Assembly (NCBI GenBank): GCA_036378475.1 | Contig: DASUWJ010000037.1 | Span: 1 to 40,114 of the forward strand | DNA length: 40,114 nt | Direction of reading: 5' to 3' | Source of the DNA: 13-2-20CM-68-14 sp036378475 | GTDB lineage: Bacteria; Actinomycetota; Thermoleophilia; Gaiellales; Gaiellaceae | Shown: piece by piece, positions 15,984-24,512 of the stretch | How positions within the stretch are numbered: the first letter of the stretch is position 1 | Layout: every line of letters begins with the position of its first letter | The notes under the pieces: generated by a model | What the model saw: the letters and a program-made list of their open reading frames with translations, nothing else | What the model was told of the DNA's origin: nothing | The model's database searches: none | Made by a program: the position numbers and the translations under genes

Positions 15984-17228
15984 CTAGGAGGCAAGCGCGC
16001 TCAGGAACCCGGCCGGACGCACCCTCAGGCCGAGCAGCGACTCGTCCAGCGCGGAGACGAGCGCCTGCCGGTCGCCGTGCAGGAGCGTCTCGAGCAGGGC
16101 GCGTCGGATCGCATCCACCGTCGCCGGCGTCGCGGGCTCACCGCTCCCGAGGGCGCGCAGGCGCTCGAGCTGGTCGGCCCGTTCCCGCGCCGTCTCGCCG
16201 AGGAGGAGCGCGGCTCGGACCGTGGCCGCCCAGAGCCCGTCCGCACCCCCGAGGAGCGCGCCGAGCGACTCGCGCAGCTGCTCCGAGCGAAACGGCTCCG
16301 CGGCGAAGAGCGACAACTCCCAGCGGTCGAGGGCCTCCGAGAGCTCCGGATCATCATCAGCGCTCGAGATCCGCTCGAGCAGGTCACGCGCGAGCCTGCC
16401 ACGGAAGGGGTCGAGCCGCGAGGGCTCGCCGGGCGGCTGGGTCGCGGCGATCGGGAGTACGGGACGGATTCCGAACGGACGCCAGTCGAGCCGCTCGAAG
16501 AGCACGGGGCCTGCGGCGACCGGTGCGGAGGTGGCCAGCCGAAGCGCGGACACCGCGTCGGCGAGCTCGCCTGGGGCATCCGGCGTTCGGGCCTCGTCTC
16601 TTTGCAGCGGCCGCTCCAGCTCGAGCACGCAGACGCGGTCGGGCTCCCGCCCGAACGAGGGCGGCAAGAGCCGCGTCGCCTCGGGCCAGTGCGCGGCCAG
16701 CTCGCCGGCTGCCGCCACGCGCACGCGGAGCCCCCGGCCGAGCTCGACCTGGCTGCCGGCGGCGAGGCCGACTAGGGGCGCGAGGGCCGCGTAGGCGTGG
16801 CGCTCGCCGAAGAGCGAGCGCTCAAGCTCCGCGTAGTTTCGCTCGAACGCCTCGTCGCTCCAGTCGAAGCCGCCGCAGCTCTCGGCAGTGGCGAGAACGA
16901 CCGGCAGGAGCACCGTTCGCAGCAGGGCATCAGCCTCGCTGGGCTCGCCGCCCGCGTGCGCGCGCGCGTAGATCGCAGCCGCCGGCTCGCCGCGAAGCTC
17001 ATCGAGCGCCGCGAGCGCGTCGGGTAGCGCCGCGAGGCGGCCGCTCCGGGCCTCGACGTAGGCGCCGACCAGCGGGCGGTACTCGTACAGCGGCCGCTTG
17101 CCCCCGTCATGCTCCTCGAACGAAAACTCGATCTCGGCGCCGGCCGCGACATCCTGGGAGAGGAGCGCGAACGAGGCGAGCGCGAAGAGACGCAACGAGC
17201 GGTGCAGATGCGGAGCGCGCACGGCCAC
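15984..17228 (-). CDS. Hypothetical protein in the lhr-nei2 operon
   Basis: 414-aa protein of no family I recognise. The first third opens with VRAPHLHRSLRLFALASFALLSQDV and an acidic IEFSFEEHDGGKRPLYEY segment. The rest is Leu/Ala/Glu-rich and predicted mostly helical, including LDRWELSLFA, RSEQLRESLGALLG and RRALLETLLHGDRQALVSALDESLLGL. There is no signal peptide, no obvious membrane helix beyond a weak N-terminal hydrophobic patch, and no nuclease or ATPase motif. The GTG at 17228 begins two bases after the nei2 stop, so it is the third gene of an lhr-nei2 operon and may take part in the same repair process, by association only. Confidence 0.75.
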   Translation of the reverse strand: MAVRAPHLHRSLRLFALASFALLSQDVAAGAEIEFSFEEHDGGKRPLYEYRPLVGAYVEARSGRLAALPDALAALDELRGEPAAAIYARAHAGGEPSEADALLRTVLLPVVLATAESCGGFDWSDEAFERNYAELERSLFGERHAYAALAPLVGLAAGSQVELGRGLRVRVAAAGELAAHWPEATRLLPPSFGREPDRVCVLELERPLQRDEARTPDAPGELADAVSALRLATSAPVAAGPVLFERLDWRPFGIRPVLPIAATQPPGEPSRLDPFRGRLARDLLERISSADDDPELSEALDRWELSLFAAEPFRSEQLRESLGALLGGADGLWAATVRAALLLGETARERADQLERLRALGSGEPATPATVDAIRRALLETLLHGDRQALVSALDESLLGLRVRPAGFLSALAS

Positions 17229-17230
17229 GC

Positions 17231-17989
17231 CTACCCGTACGCGCTCTGCGGCTCCTCCCCTGCCTGGCAGGACGGACACCAGTAGGCGGTACGGTTGTCG
17301 TCACCCTGCCCGCGCGAGCGGATCGGGGTGCCACAGCGGCGGCAGGGCCGGCCAGCCCGGCCGTAGACCAGGCGGCGCTCGCGGCCGCTGCCGACGGAGG
17401 CGCGCATCAGTTCGTGGGCGGCACGCAAGACCCCGCGCAGCTCCTCGTCCGAGAGCTCGGCCAGCCGGCGCCAGGGTGAGACGCGGGCCTCCCAGAGCGC
17501 CTCGGCGCGCCAGAGGTTGCCGATTCCGGCGACCAGTCGCTGGTCGAGGAGCGCATCGCCAAGTCGACGACGAGGATCCCGGCGCAGGTTCGAAACGATC
17601 CGGTCGAGGTCGGGCGGGTTCGCGAGGATGTCGGGTCCCAGCCGGCGGATCGCCCGATCGTCCAGCTCGAGCACGGGCCCCTTCCAGAGAATCGCTTCCT
17701 GCTCGCGCCCGCGCAGGACGAGCCAGGGCCGTCCGGCGAGCTTCGCTCCCCGCGGCCGCAGCTGCCAGCGACCCGACATGCGCAGATGGCTGCGCAGGAC
17801 GACCCCCTCGTCGAAGCGGAGCACGAGATTCTTGCCGACCGCCGAGACACCGACGAGCCTGCGGCCGTCGATCCGCTCGGCGATCCGCTTGACCGCGGGC
17901 CGCGGATGGGGGGCCTCGGCCTCGATCCGCTCGCCAACGAGCACCTGCAGCCGGCGGGCGGCCCGGGCGAGCGAATCGCCTTCGGGCAT
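17231..17989 (-). CDS. nei: Endonuclease VIII-like DNA glycosylase/AP lyase (Nei2 type)
   Basis: 252-aa Fpg/Nei-family bifunctional glycosylase removing oxidised bases. It begins PEGDS with the catalytic N-terminal Pro2 and Glu3. The conserved Lys is in VGKNL (Lys53). The helix-two-turn-helix is DQRLVAGIGNLWRAEALW, and a C-terminal zinc finger has CRRC and CPSC with the DNA-contacting Arg in NRTAYW. The PEGDS start and overall pattern favour the actinobacterial Nei2 branch over Fpg (which has PELPE). It starts 2 bp after the lhr stop; the lhr-nei pairing is also known in mycobacteria. Confidence 0.93.
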   Translation of the reverse strand: MPEGDSLARAARRLQVLVGERIEAEAPHPRPAVKRIAERIDGRRLVGVSAVGKNLVLRFDEGVVLRSHLRMSGRWQLRPRGAKLAGRPWLVLRGREQEAILWKGPVLELDDRAIRRLGPDILANPPDLDRIVSNLRRDPRRRLGDALLDQRLVAGIGNLWRAEALWEARVSPWRRLAELSDEELRGVLRAAHELMRASVGSGRERRLVYGRAGRPCRRCGTPIRSRGQGDDNRTAYWCPSCQAGEEPQSAYG

Positions 17990-17991
17990 CG

Positions 17992-20900
17992 CTAGGGACG
18001 CAGCACGGCGCGCCGGGGGCCGGCGAGAAAGCCGGCCTCCACGAGGAGCGGCATCGCCTCGCTCTCGGTAACGGGCTCGCCGTCGAAGCGCTCGACCGCG
18101 AGGCGCTTCTTGGCGCCTTGGTCGCGGACGTACGCCACGAGCGCCGCGAGCGCCGGGCGGAGCCAGACCTGGTCCGGCTCGCGCAGGCAGACGAGCGAGC
18201 GGCCGCCCCGCTCCACGAAGAGAGCCGCCTCGCCGCCGAGCAGGACGACGTGCGCTCCCGCGACGCGAGCGGCTCTCGCCCCCGCCCGCCTCGGCCAGGG
18301 CAGCGCCGCGCCGTAGGGCTGCGCGGGATCGGCGGCCGCGAGCACGAGCGCGTCGGGCTCGCCGCCCTCGGCGGGCCGCAGCTCGCGCAGGCGCTCGACC
18401 GCCCCTCCGAGCGCGAACTGCGCCCCGCCGAGACCTTCCACGAAGTAGCCGCGCCTCCAGAGGCCTACCGTCTCGAGCGCCTTCAGCTCGCCGTAGACGG
18501 CGCCATAGCCACCGGCGATTCCCTCCGCGCGAACACCCTCACGGGTGACGATTCCCTGCCGCTCCAGGAGCAGCTCCGCGAGCGCCCGCCGCTCCGGCTG
18601 CTGCCCGGCGAACAGGCGCGCGGTCTGCGACCAGCGGCCCTGCGTGGCCGTGAGCTCGCTCGCCCGGCGGCGCGAGAACCTGCGCGGCCGTCGCTCGGGC
18701 TTCGGCACGCCGTAGCGACGTCCGGCCCGAAGCGGCTGCCAGGCGTCGTTCGTCACCTCGCCGGCCCAGACGAGGTCCCAGAGCGCCGGCAGCGCCTCGC
18801 CGGTCTCGAGGCCGGTCTCGCGGAGCAGGTCGAACCAGAAGAGGGCGCCGCCTGCGAGGGCCTCACGCAGACGCTCGTGGGGCTCGCCTGCCGGACGCTC
18901 GGCCGCGGGGACCTGGCCGAGCACCGGGGCGTCGTCTCGGAAGTAGACGGCGACCCGGTCGGGGCCGGCGCCGACCCAGACGACCTCGCCGGAGGCGCAA
19001 AGCTGGTCGAGCTCGGCCGGCGCGTAACGCGGGACCCGGCGCGGCAGCACCTCGGCCTCCCAGAGCGAGACCGGAAGCGGCAGGGCCTGCAGGGGCACGA
19101 GCGCCTCGCGCAGCGTCGCCCGCCGGTCGATCCCGTGCCAGCTCGGCAGGAAGCGCCCCAGGGTCGCCCGCTCCGCAGGCTCGACTTCCTTCCTCAGCGC
19201 CGCGAGCGACGCGCGCCGCAAGCGGCGCAAGACATCGGGCTCGCACCATTCGCGCTCGCTGCCACCAGGACGCAGCTCGCCGCGGACAAGCAGCTCCTCC
19301 CGCTCGAGCTCGTGCAGGACCGACTCGACGTCGATCCCGAACCGCTCGTTCGCCTGGGCCGTCGTGAAGGGACCGCGGCCCTTGGCGTAGCGGTAGACGA
19401 GCGAGCGGAGCGGCCGCTCCCCACCCTCGAGATACACCTCCGGCAGGCCGGAGGGCGGCATCGCGCCGAGCGCATCGCGGTAGCGGCCGGCGTCCTCGGC
19501 CGCGATCAGCCGCTCTTCCCGACCGACCCGAACGCGCACGCCTCGACGCTCCGCTTCCAGGATCGCAGCCTGGGCCTCGTCGAACTCGCCGGGGCGAAGG
19601 TCGCCGCGCAGCCGCAGCAGGTCGTGGAGCTCGTCCGGGTTGCGCGGGTCTCCCCGCAGCTGCTGCTCGACCTGCTCGAGGGCGCCGGCGTCGAGAAGCT
19701 CGCGGAGCTCGTCCTGTCCAAGCAGCTCGCGCAAGAGCTCGCGATCGAGCGAGAGCGCCTGTGCCCGTCGTTCCGCCGGCGGCGTGTCGTCTTCGTACAT
19801 GTAGTTCGCCACGTAGTCGAAGAGGAGCGAGGCCGAGTAGGGCGACGCCGAGGGCGTCTCGACGTCGACCAGATCGAGCTGCCGAGTCCGCAGACCCTGG
19901 AGCAGGCGCTGCAAGGCAGGCAGGTCGAAGACGTCCTGGAGGCACTCGCGGTAGGTCTCCAAGACGACCGGAAAAGCGGGGTACTTCCGCGCCACCTGCA
20001 GAAGCGACTGGGCCTTCAGCCGCTGCTGCCAGAGTGGCGTGCGCTGGTCAGGGCGGCGGCGGGGGATCAAAAGCGCGCGGGCGGCATTCTCGCGGAAGCG
20101 CGCGCCGAAGAGCGCCGAGTTGCCGACCTCCTGGACTACGAGGTCCTCGATCTCCTCCGGATCGATCAGAACGAGCTCGGTCGGCGGGGCTGCGTCGGCG
20201 TCGGGCAGGTGCAGCGCGATCCCGTCGTCCGACCAGATCGCGTTGGCATCGAGAGCGAGCGACTCGCGCACGCGAGCGGCCAGTGCGAGCGCCCAGGGCG
20301 CGTGCACCCGGGCGCCAAAGGGGGTCAGGATGCAGAGCCGCCAGTCGCCGATCTCGTCGCGGAAGCGCTCGATCACGATCGTGCGGTCGGAGGGGACGGC
20401 GCCGGTTGCCGCTGCCTGCTCACCCAAGAAACGGAGCAGGTTCTCGGCGGCGCGCTCGTCGAGTGAGTGCTCCTGCTGCAGCTTGGCCTTCGCCTTCGCC
20501 TCCGGCAGCGCGGTCAGCTCGCGGGAGACCTCGCCAACCGCCCGGCCGAGCTCGTAGGGGCGCCCAACCCCCTCGCCGCGCCAGAACGGGACGGCGCCGG
20601 GCACGCCGGGAGCCGGCGAGACGAGCACGCGGTCGCGCGTGATCTCCTCGATCCGCCAGGTGGAGGCGCCGAGCAGGAACGTCTGGCCCGCGCGCGCCTC
20701 GTAGACCATCTCCTCGTCGAGCTCGCCCACGCGGCCGCCCCTCTCAACGAGGTGGACGCCGAAGAGGCCTCGGTCCGGGATCGTGCCGGCGTTCGTGACG
20801 GCCAGACGCCGGGCGCCCTGCCGGCCCCGGACGACCCCAGCGGTGCGGTCCCAGACGATCCGAGGCCGGAGCTCGGCGAACTCGTCCGAGGGGTAGCGGC

Positions 20901-22236
20901 CGGCGAGCATGTCGAGCACGTTCTCAAGCTGCACGCGCGAGAGCTCCCAGAAGGGATAGGCGCGGCGAACGAGCTCGTGCAGCTCGCCGAGCTCGATCTC
21001 CTCGTCGGCGCAGATCGCCACGATCTGCTGCGCGAGCACGTCGAGCGGGTTGCGCGGGATCACTGTCTCTTCGATCGCGCCCTCGCGCATCCGCTTGGCG
21101 ACGACGGCCGCCTCGAGCAGGTCGGCCCTGTACTTGGGGAAGATCCTGCCCTTCGAGACGGCGTGCAGCTCGTGTCCGGCACGGCCGATCCGCTGCAGCC
21201 CCCGGGCGACGGACTTCGGGCTCTCGACCTGGATCACGAGGTCGACGGCGCCCATGTCGATGCCCAGCTCGAGCGAGGAGGTCGCCACCAGGCAGGGGAT
21301 CTCGCCCAGCTTGAGCAGCTCTTCGACCTCGAGCCGCTGCTCGCGGGCGAGCGAGCCGTGGTGGGCACGGGCGAGCTCCCGCGGCGTCTCCACGCCTTCG
21401 TTGCCGAGCTCGTTCAGGCGCAGCGCCAGCCGTTCGGCGAGGCGGCGGTTGTTGACGAAGACAATCGTCGAGCGGTGTTCCCGGACGAGCTTCAGGATCT
21501 CGGGGTAGATCGACGGCCAGACCGAGTTGTAGGAGCCCTCCTCCGGCACGGTCATGTCCTCCAGCGGCACGACGATCTCCAGGTCGAGCTGCTTGGCGCG
21601 GCCCGCGTCGACCAGCGTGATCTCGCGTCCACCAGAGACGAATCGCCCGATCTCCTCGAGCGGCCGCTGGGTCGCCGAGAGACCGATCCGCTGTAGCGGC
21701 GTCTCGAGGAGCCGCTCCAGGCGCTCGACCGAGAGCGCCAGGTGGGCGCCACGCTTCGTACCGGCGACGGCGTGCACCTCGTCGAGGATCAGCGTCTCGA
21801 CCCCGCGCAGGAGCTCGCGCGCCCGGGAGGTCAGAAGCAGAAAGAGCGACTCGGGGGTCGTGATCAGGATGTCGGGCGGCTCGCGCAGAAGCCGCTGCCG
21901 CTCCTTCTGCGGCGTATCGCCGGTTCGCACGCCCACCCGGAGCTCCGAGCGCAGGCCGGACAGGGGCCCGCGCAGGTTGCGCTCGATGTCGTAGTTGAGT
22001 GCCTTCAGCGGCGAGACGTAGAGCAGCCGCAGTCCTCGACCCGGCTCGGCGCTCAGCCTGTCGATCCCGTAGAGGAACGCGGCCAGGGTCTTGCCCGAGC
22101 CGGTCGGTGCCTGAATCAGCGTGTTCGCACCGCTCGCGATCGCCGGCCAGCCGAGCGCCTGGGCGGGGGTCGGCTCGGCGAAGGTGCTCTCGAACCAGGC
22201 GCGCGTTTTCGGGCCGAAGGGTGCCAGCGCGTCCAC
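17992..22236 (-). CDS. lhr: Lhr-type large ATP-dependent DNA helicase
   Basis: 1414-aa superfamily 2 3'-5' translocase of the full-length Lhr class (core plus C-terminal extension), linked to DNA repair in mycobacteria. The motifs are I APTGSGKT (Lys49), Ia YVSPLKAL, II LDEVH, III SATQRP, IV FVNNRR, V ATSSLELGIDMG and VI QRIGRAGH. After the RecA folds come the Lhr winged-helix and beta-barrel regions and a C-terminal extension of roughly 550 residues. I place the start at GTG 22236 (DALAPFGPKTRAWFE) because TACGCT is six bases upstream and homologues start close to this sequence; the open frame extends to 22302 but would cross the divergent promoter and gene. Confidence 0.93.
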   Translation of the reverse strand: MDALAPFGPKTRAWFESTFAEPTPAQALGWPAIASGANTLIQAPTGSGKTLAAFLYGIDRLSAEPGRGLRLLYVSPLKALNYDIERNLRGPLSGLRSELRVGVRTGDTPQKERQRLLREPPDILITTPESLFLLLTSRARELLRGVETLILDEVHAVAGTKRGAHLALSVERLERLLETPLQRIGLSATQRPLEEIGRFVSGGREITLVDAGRAKQLDLEIVVPLEDMTVPEEGSYNSVWPSIYPEILKLVREHRSTIVFVNNRRLAERLALRLNELGNEGVETPRELARAHHGSLAREQRLEVEELLKLGEIPCLVATSSLELGIDMGAVDLVIQVESPKSVARGLQRIGRAGHELHAVSKGRIFPKYRADLLEAAVVAKRMREGAIEETVIPRNPLDVLAQQIVAICADEEIELGELHELVRRAYPFWELSRVQLENVLDMLAGRYPSDEFAELRPRIVWDRTAGVVRGRQGARRLAVTNAGTIPDRGLFGVHLVERGGRVGELDEEMVYEARAGQTFLLGASTWRIEEITRDRVLVSPAPGVPGAVPFWRGEGVGRPYELGRAVGEVSRELTALPEAKAKAKLQQEHSLDERAAENLLRFLGEQAAATGAVPSDRTIVIERFRDEIGDWRLCILTPFGARVHAPWALALAARVRESLALDANAIWSDDGIALHLPDADAAPPTELVLIDPEEIEDLVVQEVGNSALFGARFRENAARALLIPRRRPDQRTPLWQQRLKAQSLLQVARKYPAFPVVLETYRECLQDVFDLPALQRLLQGLRTRQLDLVDVETPSASPYSASLLFDYVANYMYEDDTPPAERRAQALSLDRELLRELLGQDELRELLDAGALEQVEQQLRGDPRNPDELHDLLRLRGDLRPGEFDEAQAAILEAERRGVRVRVGREERLIAAEDAGRYRDALGAMPPSGLPEVYLEGGERPLRSLVYRYAKGRGPFTTAQANERFGIDVESVLHELEREELLVRGELRPGGSEREWCEPDVLRRLRRASLAALRKEVEPAERATLGRFLPSWHGIDRRATLREALVPLQALPLPVSLWEAEVLPRRVPRYAPAELDQLCASGEVVWVGAGPDRVAVYFRDDAPVLGQVPAAERPAGEPHERLREALAGGALFWFDLLRETGLETGEALPALWDLVWAGEVTNDAWQPLRAGRRYGVPKPERRPRRFSRRRASELTATQGRWSQTARLFAGQQPERRALAELLLERQGIVTREGVRAEGIAGGYGAVYGELKALETVGLWRRGYFVEGLGGAQFALGGAVERLRELRPAEGGEPDALVLAAADPAQPYGAALPWPRRAGARAARVAGAHVVLLGGEAALFVERGGRSLVCLREPDQVWLRPALAALVAYVRDQGAKKRLAVERFDGEPVTESEAMPLLVEAGFLAGPRRAVLRP

Positions 22237-22242
22237 GCCGCC

Positions 22243-22252
22243 AGCGTACCCT
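22243..22252. promoter_or_regulatory. Bidirectional promoter core: overlapping -10 elements of lhr and the kinase gene
   Basis: The 10-bp AGCGTACCCT contains TACCCT on the plus strand (22247-22252), six bases before the kinase ATG, and TACGCT on the minus strand (22248-22243), six bases before the lhr GTG. The two hexamers share the central TA step. Both genes would be leaderless, and only 22 bp separate the two start codons. Confidence 0.55.
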
Positions 22253-22258
22253 GCGGCG

Positions 22259-22837
22259 ATGGGCAAAAAGATCAACATCAAGGGCTCGAGCGGCGCCGGC
22301 AAGTCGACGCTCGCCCGCGAGCTGGCCGCGCGGCTCGAGCTGCCTTACGTCGAGCTCGACGCGCTTCACCACGGCCCGAACTGGAGCGAGCCGACGGCGG
22401 CGGAATTCCAAGCTCGCGTGCGGCCGGAGGTCGAGCGGCCAGGCTGGGTGATCGACGGCAACTACGAGGCGAAGCTGGGCGCGCTCGTGCTCGAGGCAGC
22501 GGACACCGTCGTTTGGCTCGACCTGCCGCTGCGGGTGAAGCTGGCCCGGCTCTGGCGCCGGACCCGCCACCGGATCAGGAACGACGTCGAGCTCTGGAAC
22601 GGAAACCGCGAGACCTGGCGAAACACCCTCTGGGGACGCGATTCGCTCTTTGTCTGGGCGCTCCGCAGCCACCGACGCCAGCGGCGCACGTATCCGGCGC
22701 GGATCCCGCCCGATCGCCTCGTCCGCCTGCGCTCGGATGCCGAGATCCGTCGTTGGCTCGAGTCCGAGATCCCTCACCCGCCCGCTCAGCGCCCGGGCGG
22801 TCGCGAAGCGGCGAATCCCGCGGCGGCGGGAGAGTAG
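22259..22837 (+). CDS. P-loop kinase (adenylate kinase/FlaR-like)
   Basis: 192-aa small nucleoside/nucleotide-kinase-fold ATPase. Walker A is GSSGAGKST (residues 9-17), followed by the acceptor-binding segment LPYVELDALHHGPNW, a WVIDGNY strand and a lid-like Arg-rich helix (RVKLARLWRRTRHRIRN). This pattern matches proteins annotated as topology modulation or adenylate-kinase-like; the substrate is unknown. The ATG at 22259 is leaderless by position. Its TAG stop forms the first half of the -10 element of the next gene. Confidence 0.85.
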   Translation: MGKKINIKGSSGAGKSTLARELAARLELPYVELDALHHGPNWSEPTAAEFQARVRPEVERPGWVIDGNYEAKLGALVLEAADTVVWLDLPLRVKLARLWRRTRHRIRNDVELWNGNRETWRNTLWGRDSLFVWALRSHRRQRRTYPARIPPDRLVRLRSDAEIRRWLESEIPHPPAQRPGGREAANPAAAGE

Positions 22838-22840
22838 GCT
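22835..22840 (+). promoter_or_regulatory. -10 element (TAGGCT) of the HhH-GPD gene, overlapping the kinase stop codon
   Basis: TAGGCT is eight bases before the ATG at 22849, and its first three bases are the kinase stop codon. Confidence 0.4.
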
Positions 22841-22848
22841 CCGCCCTG

Positions 22849-23418
22849 ATGGCGAGCAAGACCGGGCCGGAACGGCTCCACTTCACCGGCAACGAGGAGG
22901 CGGACCGACTGATCGCGCGCGATCCCTTCGCCCTGCTGGTCGGCTTCGCGCTCGACCAGCAGGTTCCGCTCCAGACCGCCTTCGCGGGGCCCTTGAAACT
23001 GAAGCAGCGCCTCGGGACGCTCGAGCCGGCCCGGATCGCCGCGACCGATCCCGCGAGGCTTGAGGCGGTGTTCCGGGAGAAGCCGGCGATCCACCGCTTC
23101 CCGGGCAACATGGCCCGGCGGGTGCAGGAGCTCGCCGCGTTGGTCATCGAGGAGTACGGCGGCGACGGCGCGCGCGTCTGGACGCAGGCCGCAGACGGAG
23201 CCGAGCTCGAGCGCCGGATCGCGGCTTTGCCGGGCTTCGGCGAGATGAAGACGAGGACGCTCGGCGCGGTCCTCGCGAAGCGTTTCGGCATCGAGGCCGC
23301 CCGCGAGCTCGTCCCGAACCATCCGACGCTCGCTGATGTCGACTCGGCAGAGGCACTCGCCCGCTACCAGGAGGGCAAGCGGGCGCACAAGGCGAGGCTC
23401 AGGGAAAGCCGCCGCTAG
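22849..23418 (+). CDS. HhH-GPD-type base excision repair protein
   Basis: 189-aa protein of the helix-hairpin-helix glycosylase superfamily, resembling the actinobacterial TIGR03252 group. The N-terminal helix FALLVGFALDQQVPLQTAF is diagnostic. The hairpin LPGFGEMKTRTLGAVLAKRFG is followed by PNHPTLADVDSAE, which includes the usual catalytic Asp region, although no canonical Asp position is certain. There is no Fe-S cysteine cluster. The base specificity is not known. It lies 11 bp after the kinase gene and opposite lhr, adding to a local concentration of repair genes. Confidence 0.88.
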   Translation: MASKTGPERLHFTGNEEADRLIARDPFALLVGFALDQQVPLQTAFAGPLKLKQRLGTLEPARIAATDPARLEAVFREKPAIHRFPGNMARRVQELAALVIEEYGGDGARVWTQAADGAELERRIAALPGFGEMKTRTLGAVLAKRFGIEAARELVPNHPTLADVDSAEALARYQEGKRAHKARLRESRR

Positions 23419-23573
23419 GCATTTCCCGGCCAGCGCCCCGCTGGCCCACTCGGTCGCTTCGAGCAGCGCCTCGCCCGGCGGACTTACCGGTTGGCGCGGA
23501 TCGCGCGGGCGGACTGCCGAGCGTGCACCGACGAGGCTCAAGGCTGAACCCGCCGCAGGCCGATACAGCCAGC

Positions 23574-24485
23574 ATGCGCGCCGTCCGCGCCCTCCTCGCC
23601 GCACTGGTTCTCGCCGGCCTCTCCGGCTCGGCGGCCGCGCTCCGGCTTCCTGCCGCCCCGCGCTGCCCGGTCTTCCCGGCCTCCAACCCCTGGAACCAGC
23701 GGGTCGACACGCTGCCGGTCGCACCGAACTCCGCCGCGCTGATCCGCTCGATTGGGCTCGGCACCGGGCTGCATGCCGACTTCGGATCGGGTACGTGGGA
23801 CGGCGGCCCGATCGGGATCCCCTTCGACGTCGTCTCGGCCCGAACGCCACGCTCGCAGGTCTCCTTCCAGTACTCGGATGAGAGCGACCACCTCGGCTAC
23901 CCGATCCCGAAGCGGGTCCACATCGAATACGGCAGCGACCACCATGCCTTGCTCCTCGACAAGAGCGCCTGTCGCCTCTACGAGCTGGGGGGCCTCACGC
24001 GCGCGGGCGGTCGCTGGCAGGCCTGGGCGGGCGCGACCTGGAACCTGCGCTCGAACGCACTTCGCCCTGCGGGCTGGACATCGGCCGACGCCGCCGGCCT
24101 GCCGATCTTTCCCGGGCTCGCCCGCTACGACGAGGCGCGCCGGGGCGTGATCGACCATGCCCTCCGCTTCACGGCGCAGCGGACGCGCCGTGCCTACCTC
24201 TGGCCCGCCCGCCACTACGCCAGCAGCTCGAACGATCCGTCGCTGCCGCCGATGGGGCTGCGCGTTCGCCTGAAGGCAAGCTTCGACGTCCGCCCGTTCC
24301 CGCGCCAGGCACGGATCGTCCTCCTCGCCCTGAAGCGCTACGGGATGCTGCTCGCCGACAACGGCGCCAACTGGTACATCAGCGGCGCGCCGAGCCCGGG
24401 GTGGTCGAACGACCAGCTGCATACGCTCGGCCGTGTAACCGGCGCCGACTTCGAGGTGGTGGATGCGACCTCGCTCCACCGCTAG
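23574..24485 (+). CDS. Secreted protein of unknown function
   Basis: 303-aa protein with a classical signal peptide (RAVRALLAALVLAGLSGSAAA, residues 2-22). The mature part has FPASNPWNQRVDTLPV, an acidic DESDHLGYPIP, and a conserved C-terminal block NGANWYISGAPSPGWSNDQLHTL seen in secreted proteins of several soil phyla. The Trp/Asp/His-rich motifs suggest a carbohydrate- or polymer-active or binding protein, but no catalytic site is identified. The start ATG 23574 was chosen because the signal peptide begins there; the open frame extends to 23523. The 155 bp upstream (23419-23573) hold no gene that I can see. Confidence 0.8.
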   Translation: MRAVRALLAALVLAGLSGSAAALRLPAAPRCPVFPASNPWNQRVDTLPVAPNSAALIRSIGLGTGLHADFGSGTWDGGPIGIPFDVVSARTPRSQVSFQYSDESDHLGYPIPKRVHIEYGSDHHALLLDKSACRLYELGGLTRAGGRWQAWAGATWNLRSNALRPAGWTSADAAGLPIFPGLARYDEARRGVIDHALRFTAQRTRRAYLWPARHYASSSNDPSLPPMGLRVRLKASFDVRPFPRQARIVLLALKRYGMLLADNGANWYISGAPSPGWSNDQLHTLGRVTGADFEVVDATSLHR

Positions 24486-24512
24486 CACGGAGCGCCCGAG
24501 CCCGCCTCGCTC

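Noticed and set aside
18118..21696. Long plus-strand open frames opposite lhr
   Set aside because: Low-complexity Arg/Leu/Glu-rich translations with no motifs, antisense to a helicase with all SF2 motifs.
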